From Paenibacillus xylanexedens (GTDB lineage: Bacteria; Bacillota; Bacilli; Paenibacillales; Paenibacillaceae): a stretch of 64,000 nt of DNA. Below, one piece after another: positions 56,498 through 64,000 of the stretch. The notes below the pieces were generated by a model. It had not been told where the DNA came from, did not search any database, and was given only the letters and a program-made list of their open reading frames with translations. Every line of letters starts with the position of its first letter. Within the stretch, counting starts at the first letter, position 1. The stretch is from NCBI RefSeq assembly GCF_001908275.1, contig NZ_CP018620.1, positions 2,418,001 through 2,482,000 of the forward strand, given 5' to 3'. The position numbers and the translations under genes are program-made.

Positions 56498-56779
56498 GTG
56501 GCCAACTTGCAGAACACCAAGCGGATCATGATCAGTTTACCTGATTATCTTTTGCAGGAAGTGGATGGCATCGTAGCGCTGGAGAATTCCAACCGCAGCG
56601 AATTGATTAGGCAGGCTATGAAGCTGTATTTAACGGAGCGTAAGAAACGTTACATCCGTGAAACGATGCAGCGAGGGTACATGGAGATGGCAAAAATTAA
56701 TCTGACCATGGCATCCGAAGCCTTTCATGCGGAGGAAGATGCGGACAGCACTCTGGACCGCTTAGTTAGCGGGGTGTAG
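56498..56779 (+). CDS. ndoAI: Antitoxin EndoAI (MazE family)
   Basis: 93 residues, the same as B. subtilis EndoAI. Ribbon-helix-helix N-terminus NTKRIMISLPDYLLQEVDGIVALENSNRSELIRQAMKLYLTERKKR and the toxin-binding C-terminal tail RGYMEMAKINLTMASEAFHAEEDADSTLDRLVSGV, whose family motif RGYMEMAKINL is conserved. GTG 56498 is the start; the longer ATG frame from 56366 adds a non-homologous stretch. It neutralises and co-represses with EndoA, encoded three bases downstream. Confidence 0.93.
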   Translation: MANLQNTKRIMISLPDYLLQEVDGIVALENSNRSELIRQAMKLYLTERKKRYIRETMQRGYMEMAKINLTMASEAFHAEEDADSTLDRLVSGV

Positions 56780-56782
56780 ACA

Positions 56783-57133
56783 TTGATCGTAAAACGTGGT
56801 GACGTTTTTTTTGCGGATCTTTCTCCCGTTGTCGGTTCCGAGCAAGGTGGAGTCAGGCCGGTTCTGGTGATCCAGAATGATATCGGCAACCGGTTCAGTC
56901 CAACTTGTATTGTGGCGGCTATCACCGCCCAAATCCAGAAGGCAAAGCTGCCAACGCATGTTGAAATTGATGCGGCGGCACACGGCTTTGACCGGGACTC
57001 GGTTATTTTGCTCGAACAAATACGGACGATTGATAAACAGAGGCTGACTGACAAGATTACCCATCTGGACGAGGAGACCATGAAATTGGTCAACGAAGCC
57101 TTACAGATCAGCCTTGGTTTAATCGATTTTTAA
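56783..57133 (+). CDS. ndoA: Endoribonuclease toxin EndoA (MazF family)
   Basis: 116 residues: [60 protein letters not shown] is the MazF beta-barrel with the [14 protein letters not shown] core; [15 protein letters not shown] contains the conserved segment next to the catalytic groove. In B. subtilis this enzyme cuts mRNA at U^ACAU. TTG start at 56783 with GGGGTG upstream; the antitoxin stop is three bases before. Full length and intact. Confidence 0.95.
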   Translation: MIVKRGDVFFADLSPVVGSEQGGVRPVLVIQNDIGNRFSPTCIVAAITAQIQKAKLPTHVEIDAAAHGFDRDSVILLEQIRTIDKQRLTDKITHLDEETMKLVNEALQISLGLIDF

Positions 57134-57221
57134 GGCAGCAACCAGCGTCTTGTACGCTGCCCTGCCGTCCGTTGGCAATGGATGTTCCTGTAAGGGAACA
57201 CACTGAATTCAGACTGTAACC

Positions 57222-57263
57222 AAAAGAGCGTATGACATCCTTCGGGCTGTTATGCGCTCTTTT
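57222..57263 (+). terminator. Rho-independent terminator after ndoA
   Basis: AAAAGAGCGTATGACA pairs with TGTTATGCGCTCTTTT (two G-U) around a TTCG-containing loop. Two minor hairpins precede it at 57135-57156 and 57183-57200. Confidence 0.85.
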
Positions 57264-57368
57264 GATTAAAGCTTGATGAAAGCGTAGAACATTGGCGATC
57301 TTTTCGCTATAATGAAACCTGAGAAACCGTTTACCCGAAAGACCTATATATAGAGGTGGAGGAGACAT

Positions 57369-59558
57369 ATGAGCATTTACATCAATCAGGAGAAACTTCA
57401 ATTTCATTTACAGACCCGTGAGGCCAGTTACATATTTCAGGTACTGCCTTCAGGATATTTGGTGCATTTGTACTATGGCAAAAAATTACGCGACACCGAT
57501 CTGAGCTGGTTGCATGTTCGTACAGAACGAGCATCTTTCAGTCCGAACCCAGTACCAGAGGACCGTACAATTTCATTTGATACATTGGCAGTGGAACTAC
57601 CCGTGTATGGCACAAGTGATTTCCGTAATCCTGCAATCCAATTGGAACTTGAGAATGGCTCAACGGTTTCGGAGTTTACGTATACAGGCCATCGATTAGT
57701 CAAAGGAAAGACAGCGCTTACTGGACTGCCAGCAACGTATGTTGAATCCGATGATGAAGCAGAGACGCTGGTTATTGAGTTGGAAGACCGCGTTGCGGGT
57801 ATCAAGATCGAGCTTTCTTATACAGCCTTTACAGCATTTAATGCGATTACACGCTCCATGCGTATCGTTAATGAGAGCGCTACCTCAGTGAATGTAGTGC
57901 GTGCGCTCAGTTCTTCTGTTGATTTCCCACATGCAGATTATGAATTGTTGCAATTGTCAGGAGCTTGGACGCGGGAACGTGATATCGTTCGCAGACCGCT
58001 TGCTTCAGGCCTGCAAGGGATTGAGAGCCGTCGTGGTTCAAGCAGTCACCAGCAGAATCCATTTATTGCGCTGATGACACCAGGCACGGATGAAGATCAG
58101 GGTGAAGTCTACGGATTCAGTCTCGTCTATAGTGGCAGCTTCACCGCACAGGCTGAAGTGGATCAGTTCCACACCACCCGTGTGTCACTCGGAATCAACC
58201 CGTTCGAGTTCAGCTGGAAGCTGGATCCACAGGAAGCGTTCCAGACACCTGAGACGGTTATGGTATATTCGGATGCAGGTTTGGACGGCATGTCACAGTC
58301 CTACCACGAATTGTATCGGGAGCGTCTTGCGCGTGGTAAGTTCCGCAATGCGGAACGTCCGGTTCTGGTCAATAACTGGGAAGCAACCTACTTTGGATTC
58401 AATGCAGACAAGATTGAACAGATCGCTCGTGCTGGACAGAAGCTGGGTATTGAGCTGTTTGTCTTGGATGATGGCTGGTTTGGACACCGGGACAGTGACA
58501 ACTCCTCGCTGGGCGACTGGATTGTAGATAAGAACAAATTGCCACAGGGACTGGATGATCTGGCTAACCGCGTAACCGGTCTGGATATGCAGTTCGGATT
58601 GTGGTTTGAGCCTGAGATGATCTCACCAGACAGTGAGCTGTACCGAGCGCATCCAGACTGGTGTCTGCATGTGCCTGATCGTCGCCGGACAGAAGGACGT
58701 CAGCAACTGGTACTCGACTTCTCTCGTCAGGATGTACGTGATGAGATTGTACGCATGTTAACAGACGTACTTGGTTCTGCCCCAATCACTTATGTGAAAT
58801 GGGACATGAACCGGAATATGACGGAAGTGGGTTCTGCGTTGCTTCCGGCAGATAGACAGCGTGAGACTGCGCATCGTTACATGCTGGGGTTGTATGACGT
58901 TATGGAACGAATCACCTCGGCGTTCCCGAACATTCTGTTCGAGAGCTGTTCAGGTGGTGGTGGCCGCTTCGATCCAGGTATGCTGTATTACATGCCACAG
59001 ACGTGGACAAGTGATAACACGGATGCGATATCCCGCCTGCGCATTCAATACGGTACGAGTCTTGTATACCCGGTAAGTTCGATGGGATCACATATCTCAG
59101 CGGTACCGAATCATCAGGTCAACCGGATCACTTCGCTTGAGATTCGGGGACATGTTGCGATGTCGGGCAACTTCGGGTACGAGCTGGACCTGACAAAATT
59201 CACGGAAGAAGAGAATGACATCGTGAAAGCCCAGGTTGAGCTGTACAAAGAGATTCGTGGAACGGTTCAATATGGAACATTCCGTCGCTTGCTCAGTCCG
59301 TTTGAAGGCAATGAGACAGCGTGGATGTTTATTGCACCGGACGGAAGCGAAGCCGTTGTATTCTACTTCCGCGTGCTCTCTGAGCCCAATGCGCCACTTC
59401 AGCGCCTGAAGCTGAAAGGATTGGACCCTAATGCGGATTACCGTCTGAAAGGCGGATTGGAGACCTTTACGGGTGATGCCTTGATGTATGGCGGTATTTC
59501 GGTAGGCAGCACATCAGGAGACTATCTGAGCGAGATGTTCCGGTTCGAGTGCGTCTAG
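57369..59558 (+). CDS. Alpha-galactosidase, glycoside hydrolase family 36
   Basis: Hydrolyses alpha-1,6-galactosides such as melibiose and raffinose. 729 residues, the standard length for bacterial GH36. N-terminal beta-sandwich to about 325, then the barrel: PVLVNNWEATYFGF near 330, FVLDDGWFGHR near 363, KWDMNRNMTEVGS near 476 with the nucleophile aspartate, and ESCSGGGGRFDPGMLYYMPQTWTSDNTDA near 524 with the acid/base aspartate. No signal peptide. GGAGGAG precedes the ATG. It separates ndoA from tex, unlike B. subtilis, where the sigB operon lies between. MITE copy C starts within its stop codon region. Confidence 0.95.
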   Translation: MSIYINQEKLQFHLQTREASYIFQVLPSGYLVHLYYGKKLRDTDLSWLHVRTERASFSPNPVPEDRTISFDTLAVELPVYGTSDFRNPAIQLELENGSTVSEFTYTGHRLVKGKTALTGLPATYVESDDEAETLVIELEDRVAGIKIELSYTAFTAFNAITRSMRIVNESATSVNVVRALSSSVDFPHADYELLQLSGAWTRERDIVRRPLASGLQGIESRRGSSSHQQNPFIALMTPGTDEDQGEVYGFSLVYSGSFTAQAEVDQFHTTRVSLGINPFEFSWKLDPQEAFQTPETVMVYSDAGLDGMSQSYHELYRERLARGKFRNAERPVLVNNWEATYFGFNADKIEQIARAGQKLGIELFVLDDGWFGHRDSDNSSLGDWIVDKNKLPQGLDDLANRVTGLDMQFGLWFEPEMISPDSELYRAHPDWCLHVPDRRRTEGRQQLVLDFSRQDVRDEIVRMLTDVLGSAPITYVKWDMNRNMTEVGSALLPADRQRETAHRYMLGLYDVMERITSAFPNILFESCSGGGGRFDPGMLYYMPQTWTSDNTDAISRLRIQYGTSLVYPVSSMGSHISAVPNHQVNRITSLEIRGHVAMSGNFGYELDLTKFTEEENDIVKAQVELYKEIRGTVQYGTFRRLLSPFEGNETAWMFIAPDGSEAVVFYFRVLSEPNAPLQRLKLKGLDPNADYRLKGGLETFTGDALMYGGISVGSTSGDYLSEMFRFECV

Positions 59559-59747
59559 ATAAGTGAACTGCATTTTATTTACACGGATACTACGATGACA
59601 GAACAACCTTCCAATCGCTGTTATCCCCAGATTTTTTGATTCCCTTTTCTCAAAGGGAAAATCCGGAGATAAAGGCGAACGCTTCGCTTTTTCAGGTTTT
59701 TTCTGTCCTCTCCGTTATCGTGTAAATGAGCAGTTTCACTTATTAGA
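59554..59747 (-). mobile_element. MITE-like palindromic element, copy C
   Basis: 194 bp, inverted relative to copies A and B. The ends TCTAGATAAGTGAACTGCAT and the inverse of the region near 59720-59747 (TCTAATAAGTGAAACTGCTC) form a diverged terminal repeat; the interior includes CGCTGTTATCCCCAG near 59616 and CGGAGATAAAGGCGAACGCT near 59664, the family core. The left repeat overlaps the alpha-galactosidase stop TAG (59556-59558). Confidence 0.8.
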
Positions 59748-59777
59748 TTGCTATTGTATTTAAAGTTTTGAATAAGG

Positions 59778-59820
59778 AAAGACCGAGGAGCGTTGTGATG
59801 ACGTTTTTCGGTCTTTTTTT
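59778..59820 (+). terminator. Rho-independent terminator downstream of alpha-galactosidase
   Basis: AAAGACCGA pairs with TCGGTCTTT, then a T7 run. It lies after MITE copy C and before tex. Confidence 0.8.
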
Positions 59821-60021
59821 GACGTAATGGGGAAGGCTGGAGGATGACATCATTCTGTCAGAACTTGTATGCTTGCGGATTGATGGAAATCTGGACGTGA
59901 TTCTGTGATAATATAGGGTAGAGTGGAAGAAACAAATGGTTCAACTATACTGTAATTACAGCAGCAAAGCTGCCCTGAAATGATTGTAACGAACGATTCA
60001 GGAAGGAAAGAGGGATTTATT

Positions 60022-62244
60022 TTGTCTGAACAGGAAACGGTTCTGGAACCCAATGAAGAAACAATAAAGGCAGAACGCCATGAACGAATCATCAAACAGG
60101 TAGCCAAGGAACTGTCACTGTCCTTGAAGCAGGTCCGCACAACGTCGGAGCTTCTGGACGAAGGCAATACGATTCCATTTATCGCCCGCTACCGTAAAGA
60201 AATGACTGGAGAGCTGGATGAGAACCAGCTGCGATCGATTGAAGAACGCATTGTTTATCTGCGCAATCTTGAGGATCGCAAATTGGAAGTCATCCGTATT
60301 ATAGAGGAACAGGGCAAACTGACCGGAGAACTGAAGCAATCCATTACGCAAGCTGTGAAGCTGCAGGAAGTGGAAGACTTGTATCGACCTTACCGTCAGA
60401 AGCGGAAAACGCGTGCCAGCGTGGCAAAAGAAAAAGGTCTTGAGCCCCTTGCTGTATGGATCTGGGGTCAACCGAAACAAGGAGATGTACTCCAGGAAGC
60501 TGCGAAATATATCAATGCTGAACTGGGTGTAGAAGATGCGGAGTCGGCGCTTCAGGGAGCCAAAGACATTCTCGCGGAGAATATCGCAGACGATGCTGCC
60601 ATTCGTGCCTGGATTCGTCGGTACACCTTGGATCACGGGATGCTGACTTCAGAAGCGAAGGATGCTCAAGAGGAGTCCGTGTACGAGAATTATTATGATT
60701 ACCGCGAATTAGCCAAAAAAATGCCTCCACACCGTATTCTCGCAATTAATCGCGGTGAACGTGAGAGTATTCTGAAAGTCGGCCTGGACGTACAGGCAGA
60801 ACCGGCCCATCGCCATATGGAAGGACAGATCATTCGTGGTGCTTCTGCCGTGCAGGATATCCTGCGTGATGTGATTGAAGATGCATACAAGCGGCTGATT
60901 GCGCCTTCCATTGAGCGTGAAGTTCGTGGAGAACTTACGGAAAAAGGTGAAAATCAGGCCATATCGGTATTCTCGGCCAATCTGCGTAATCTGTTGCTTC
61001 AACCGCCGATTCATGGCAAACGTGTGCTGGGTGTGGATCCGGCCTATCGTACCGGTTGTAAACTGGCTGTAGTAGATGATACGGGCAAACTGCTGGAAGT
61101 GGCTGTGACCTACCCAACGCCACCACACAACAAGAAACGTGAAGCTGCCGAAGTATTCCATCGCATGATCAAGCAATATGATATCGGACTGATCGTCATT
61201 GGTAATGGTACCGGATCACGTGAGACGGAGCAGTTTGTTGCCGAGATCATTCAGGAGAACGGTGATGAAAGTCTTGTGTATCTGATTGTTAACGAAGCAG
61301 GCGCGAGTGTATATTCTGCATCCAAGCTGGCCCAGGAAGAGTTCCCGGATCTGGATGTTGCGGAGCGCAGTGCAGCTTCCATTGCACGTCGTGTACAAGA
61401 CCCGCTGGCGGAGTTGGTTAAGATTGATCCAAAAGCCATTGGGGTGGGTCAATATCAGCATGACGTCTCCCAGAAGATTCTCGAAGAAAGCCTGAAGGCT
61501 GTCGTGGAATCCGCAGTTAACCATGTGGGTGTGGATGTGAATACAGCATCACCTTCGTTGCTGTCATATGTTGCCGGAGTTAATGCTACGATTGCCAAAA
61601 ACATCGTGAAGTACCGTGAAGAAAATGGCCGGTTTACAAACCGCCGTCAGCTTCAGAAGGTGCCACGTCTGGGTGCCAAAACCTATGAGCAGTGCGTAGG
61701 ATTTATGCGTATTGGTGAAGGTGAGAATCCATTGGATCGTACACCGATTCACCCTGAGTCCTACAAGGTGGTGGATCAGCTGTTCAAGGAGCTTCAGGTT
61801 GCACTGGACAAGCTGGGCAGCAAGGAACTGTCGGTATTACTGTCAGAGCAACAGCCAGAACAATTGGCTGCGAAACTGGACGTAGGTGTGCCTACATTGC
61901 GTGACATTCTGGACAGCTTGCAGCGTCCGGGGCGTGACCCGCGTGAAGAAATGCCGTTGCCAATCTTCCGTACAGATGTATTGAAAATTGAGGATCTGGT
62001 GGAAGGCATGGAGCTGCAAGGTACGGTTCGGAACGTTATTGATTTCGGTGCTTTTGTTGATATTGGGATCAAGAGTGATGGGCTTGTCCATATTTCACAG
62101 CTCAGCAACGGGTATGTTAAACATCCGATGGACGTTGTGTCTGTCGGGGATAATGTAACGGTCTGGGTTATGAGTGTGGATACCAAAAAAGGCCGTGTCG
62201 GCCTGACGATGAAGAAGCCTGCTTCTGCGCAACAGTCTTCTTAA
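60022..62244 (+). CDS. tex: Tex-family RNA-binding transcription accessory protein
   Basis: 740 residues: N-terminal Tex helical region (NTIPFIARYRKEMTGELDENQLRSIEERIVYLRNLEDRK), YqgF/RuvC-like domain (VLGVDPAYRTGCKLAVVDDTGKLL), helix-hairpin-helix pairs (LLSYVAGVNATIAKNIVKYREENGRFTNRRQLQKVPRLGAKTYEQCVGFMRI) and a C-terminal S1 RNA-binding domain (GMELQGTVRNVIDFGAFVDIGIKSDGLVHISQL). Conserved across bacteria; acts on transcription/RNA (homologue YdcI in B. subtilis). TTG start at 60022 with GAGGGA about 8 bases upstream; the longer ATG frame from 59980 overlaps the ribosome site. Confidence 0.95.
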   Translation: MSEQETVLEPNEETIKAERHERIIKQVAKELSLSLKQVRTTSELLDEGNTIPFIARYRKEMTGELDENQLRSIEERIVYLRNLEDRKLEVIRIIEEQGKLTGELKQSITQAVKLQEVEDLYRPYRQKRKTRASVAKEKGLEPLAVWIWGQPKQGDVLQEAAKYINAELGVEDAESALQGAKDILAENIADDAAIRAWIRRYTLDHGMLTSEAKDAQEESVYENYYDYRELAKKMPPHRILAINRGERESILKVGLDVQAEPAHRHMEGQIIRGASAVQDILRDVIEDAYKRLIAPSIEREVRGELTEKGENQAISVFSANLRNLLLQPPIHGKRVLGVDPAYRTGCKLAVVDDTGKLLEVAVTYPTPPHNKKREAAEVFHRMIKQYDIGLIVIGNGTGSRETEQFVAEIIQENGDESLVYLIVNEAGASVYSASKLAQEEFPDLDVAERSAASIARRVQDPLAELVKIDPKAIGVGQYQHDVSQKILEESLKAVVESAVNHVGVDVNTASPSLLSYVAGVNATIAKNIVKYREENGRFTNRRQLQKVPRLGAKTYEQCVGFMRIGEGENPLDRTPIHPESYKVVDQLFKELQVALDKLGSKELSVLLSEQQPEQLAAKLDVGVPTLRDILDSLQRPGRDPREEMPLPIFRTDVLKIEDLVEGMELQGTVRNVIDFGAFVDIGIKSDGLVHISQLSNGYVKHPMDVVSVGDNVTVWVMSVDTKKGRVGLTMKKPASAQQSS

Positions 62245-62259
62245 ATAGTAGGATTGGAG

Positions 62260-62291
62260 AACAGCCTTCCCTAACCAGGAAGGCTGTTTGT
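62260..62291 (+). terminator. Terminator of tex
   Basis: ACAGCCTTCC pairs with GGAAGGCTGT around CTAACCA, with a short T-rich tail TTTGTTG. Confidence 0.7.
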
Positions 62292-62424
62292 TGTCGACAG
62301 TAATAGTCCCGTTATCCGTTCTAATTCCTCTAGTAAGTACGGTGGGCAATATGTGCATTTTCTTAAAGTGCGTGTTCAAAGGGCCATCCTTCGTAATCCA
62401 ATGCAGACTTTTATGAACAACCTC

Positions 62425-62568
62425 TTAAAGTTCGTTCTCCGCGCTGCGTGGTGTGCCATTTGCTGGTTTGTTACGATAAAAGAACCAGCATTCGTTCAGC
62501 AACTTGATTTGCCGGCTGTCCTTTTTGTGAAATGCACGCATCAGTTGATTGCAAAGCCATTGAGGCAA
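62425..62568 (-). CDS. cmpA: Cortex morphogenetic protein CmpA, TTG start
   Basis: 47-residue protein read on the minus strand from TTG 62568 to TAA 62425, with AGGAGG 8 bases upstream. It begins MPQWLCNQLMRAFHKKDSRQ and contains RQIKLLNECWFFYRNK, the signature I recognise from CmpA, a small protein that links coat and cortex assembly in sporulating Bacilli and is degraded when assembly is correct. Location beside an SprT-family gene supports this. An overlapping plus-strand frame at 62353-62607 is only its shadow. Confidence 0.88.
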   Translation of the reverse strand: MPQWLCNQLMRAFHKKDSRQIKLLNECWFFYRNKPANGTPRSAENEL

Positions 62569-62675
62569 GGGTATCTCCTCCTCTTGCATAATTCATCTGT
62601 ACGTTAGCATATGTGGCAATAGCCTGGACTGTGCGGGATAAGTGGAGGCCTCCGGCAAATCAATCTTGTTCACTC

Positions 62676-62713
62676 AAAAAAAGCACAAATCCCAATTCAG
62701 GGAAATGTGCTTT
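62676..62713 (-). terminator. Rho-independent terminator of the minus-strand gene at 62750
   Basis: On the minus strand AAAGCACATTTCCC pairs with GGGATTTGTGCTTT around TGAATT, then TTTTTTT. The plus strand also has a TTTT tail, so it may work both ways. Confidence 0.8.
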
Positions 62714-62749
62714 TCGTTCTCATCATTATAAAATGATACCTGCGGTGAA

Positions 62750-63106
62750 TTAGAGAGCTTCCATCTCTTCTTCATACCATTGTTCCAATTGGGCCTGAAG
62801 AGCCCGGATTTCGGTAAGCAGAGAAATCAAAGGATAATGGCTTTCACGTAGTGCTGCAAAAGATTCTTCAAGCGCATTGATATAATCAAGGCCGCCGATG
62901 ATAGTAAAATTTTCGTTTAGGAGATCGAGGCTGTCACATTCGGCGATCGCCCAAGGCAGGACAGGGACATCTGCTGCAGTGAGTTTATCAATTTCCTTGT
63001 GCAGGCGCAGGTTGAGCGCACTGAGTTGATAGGCGTAATCTGCCGGCATTTCCACGAACTGCAATTGTTGTTCCTGCTGCAGGATGACATAGCGCATTGT
63101 AGGCAT
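62750..63106 (-). CDS. Conserved protein of unknown function between cmpA and sprT
   Basis: About 118 residues, acidic, helical, no signal peptide: MPTMRYVILQQEQQLQFVEMPADYAYQLSALNLRLHKEIDKLTAADVPVLPWAIAECDSL, with a C-terminal coiled stretch LLTEIRALQAQLEQWYEEEMEAL. I do not recognise a family with known function. The start is uncertain: GGGGA lies 13 bases before ATG 63106, and ATG 63133 has no ribosome site. It is divergent from sprT by 120 bases and has its own terminator. Confidence 0.7.
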   Translation of the reverse strand: MPTMRYVILQQEQQLQFVEMPADYAYQLSALNLRLHKEIDKLTAADVPVLPWAIAECDSLDLLNENFTIIGGLDYINALEESFAALRESHYPLISLLTEIRALQAQLEQWYEEEMEAL

Positions 63107-63225
63107 AACGAGTAATAATCTCCCCTCATACATTCTACTTGACAGTGTAGCCTACGAAACGGTTAAAATTCAAGTATTATACCGGAAAAACAAATGCTCC
63201 GAGGGGGTGCAAGGAGAGGATATCG

Positions 63226-63687
63226 ATGGAAAATGAGGAATTGCAACAATGGATTGAACAGGTATCACTGGATCATTTCGGAGTGCCGTTCACCCATAAA
63301 GCGTTGTTTAACAGTCGCCTGACCACGACGGGGGGGCGTTATATGCTCAAAAGTCACCGGATTGAGATCAATCCGCATCAACTCGAAGCCTATGGGCGAG
63401 ATGAGGTTGAGAAAATCATCAAGCATGAGCTGTGTCACTATCATCTGCATATTCGTGGGCGCGGCTATCAGCATCGTGATCCGGAATTCAAGGCTTTGTT
63501 GCAGAAGGTAGGCGGCTCGCGTTACTGCCAATCGCTTCCTGACGGCAAAGGCAGAAAGCCGTTGCCATATCGTTATAAGCTGGTGTGCAAGAGCTGTGGT
63601 ACGGAATATTTGCGCAAACGGAAAATAGATCCGAAGCGTTACCGTTGTGGTCGTTGTGCGGGAAAACTGGGGCTTCAGAATATCTGA
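63226..63687 (+). CDS. sprT: SprT-family zinc metalloprotein (YdcK)
   Basis: 153 residues. Zinc-protease motif HELCHYHLH at about 67-75 (HExxH with a third histidine), upstream helix VEKIIK, and a C-terminal zinc ribbon with two CxxC pairs (CKSCGTEYLRKRKIDPKRYRCGRC). Homologues are B. subtilis YdcK and the eukaryotic Spartan protease; whether the bacterial proteins are active proteases is not established. AAGGAG is 8 bases before the ATG. In B. subtilis it is followed by tRNA genes, as here. Confidence 0.93.
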   Translation: MENEELQQWIEQVSLDHFGVPFTHKALFNSRLTTTGGRYMLKSHRIEINPHQLEAYGRDEVEKIIKHELCHYHLHIRGRGYQHRDPEFKALLQKVGGSRYCQSLPDGKGRKPLPYRYKLVCKSCGTEYLRKRKIDPKRYRCGRCAGKLGLQNI

Positions 63688-63731
63688 TGTGCGTTTCGTT
63701 CAATGTATTAAAGAAAGTGATGGAAGGGATG

Positions 63732-63760
63732 TTGACTTGGATTATTAATCATGGTAGATT
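63732..63760 (+). promoter_or_regulatory. Promoter of the tRNA genes
   Basis: TTGACT at 63732-63737 and TAGATT at 63755-63760 with a 17-base spacer, 20 bases before tRNA-Asn. Confidence 0.75.
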
Positions 63761-63780
63761 AATCTTATTCAAGTTAATTT

Positions 63781-63856
63781 TCCCTGATAGCTCAGTTGGT
63801 AGAGCACTCGACTGTTAATCGAGTTGTCACAGGTTCGAGCCCTGTTCGGGGAGCCA
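63781..63856 (+). tRNA. tRNA-Asn (anticodon GTT)
   Basis: 76 bases including the encoded CCA. TCCCTGA pairs with TCGGGGA in the acceptor stem; D loop AGCTCAGTTGGTAGAGC, anticodon GTT within ACTGTTAATC, T loop GGTTCGAGCC. Confidence 0.97.
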
Positions 63857-63862
63857 TTTCTT

Positions 63863-63951
63863 GGAGAGATACCCAAGTGGCTATAAGGGGACCCTCTGCT
63901 AAGGGGTTAGACTGCGTAAGCGGTGCGAGGGTTCGAATCCCTCTCTCTCCG
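63863..63951 (+). tRNA. tRNA-Ser (anticodon GCT)
   Basis: 89 bases with the long variable arm of serine tRNAs (TAGACTGCGTAAGCGGTG). Acceptor GGAGAGA / TCTCTCC, anticodon GCT in CTCTGCTAAGG, T loop GGTTCGAATCC. No CCA is encoded (TTC follows). It is six bases after tRNA-Asn, so both come from one transcript; 63952-64000 holds nothing recognised. Confidence 0.96.
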
Positions 63952-64000
63952 TTCTGAATTAAACTTCTCTGCAAAGGGATGAGAACCCTAAAGGTTCGTC

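Noticed and set aside
57274..57292. cre-like CcpA site before alpha-galactosidase (TGAAAGCGTAGAACA)
   Set aside because: The spacing is one base too long for the TGWNANCGNTNWCA consensus, so I do not call it.
62353..62607. Plus-strand 84-residue ORF
   Set aside because: It is antisense to the CmpA frame, which has a perfect ribosome site and family motifs.

Overview
The window looks like chromosomal DNA of a Paenibacillus-type, spore-forming Firmicute. The grounds are S-layer-homology (SLH) anchored surface proteins, a KimA potassium importer, the cortex protein CmpA next to an SprT-family gene, and the Bacillus-like order ydcC - alr - ndoAI - ndoA ... tex ... cmpA ... sprT - tRNAs. Gene starts often use GTG or TTG behind strong AGGAGG sites. 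The first ~7.5 kb is visibly more A+T-rich than the rest and may have a different history. The organism is inferred from gene content, not from a database search.

Layout. 1-4.7 kb: a nucleoside ABC transporter (ATPase cut by the window edge, two permeases) with a nucleoside hydrolase and a purine nucleoside phosphorylase. 5-8.4 kb: small secreted and membrane proteins and a flavin monooxygenase-like protein. 8.5-12.6 kb: lacZ beta-galactosidase with a divergent AraC regulator. 12.6-18 kb: two copies of a putative small RNA, another AraC regulator, a DinB-like protein, two small beta-rich proteins, a MORN protein, an acetyltransferase and rhamnulose-1-phosphate aldolase. 18.3-24 kb: kimA and a UgpA/UgpE/UgpB-like importer without its ATPase. 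24.4-30 kb: a giant YhcR-like nuclease/5'-nucleotidase with SLH anchors. 31-36 kb: the OpuA glycine betaine transporter, whose permease is fused to two substrate-binding domains, divergent from a GbsR-like repressor. 36-44 kb: a Btr-like iron regulator with a Fur box, a secreted propeller protein, two Gfo/Idh/MocA oxidoreductases with an RpiR regulator, and an ABC-2 exporter. 44.6-47.5 kb: a divergent Hsp90 translationally coupled to a repeat protein. 47.7-53.2 kb: two serine hydrolases, a DUF3169/XRE pair and a gene-deletion scar. 53.4-64 kb: ydcC, alr, ndoAI/ndoA, alpha-galactosidase, tex, cmpA, sprT, tRNA-Asn and tRNA-Ser.

Themes. Scavenging: the surface nuclease/nucleotidase could release nucleosides and phosphate, and the transporter, hydrolase and phosphorylase at the start could use the nucleosides. 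Osmotic and potassium control: KimA and OpuA/GbsR. Sugar use: LacZ, alpha-galactosidase and RhaD. Stress and sporulation core: ndoA, tex, cmpA and sprT.

The least explained parts are the intergenic ones: a 41-nt sequence repeated exactly before two terminators that differ in sequence but keep their fold (a likely duplicated small RNA), three copies of a ~195-bp palindromic MITE-like family, a second 160-bp MITE-like element, and a third large palindrome. Together with the Hsp90/repeat-protein pair, these are the best candidates for something undescribed.
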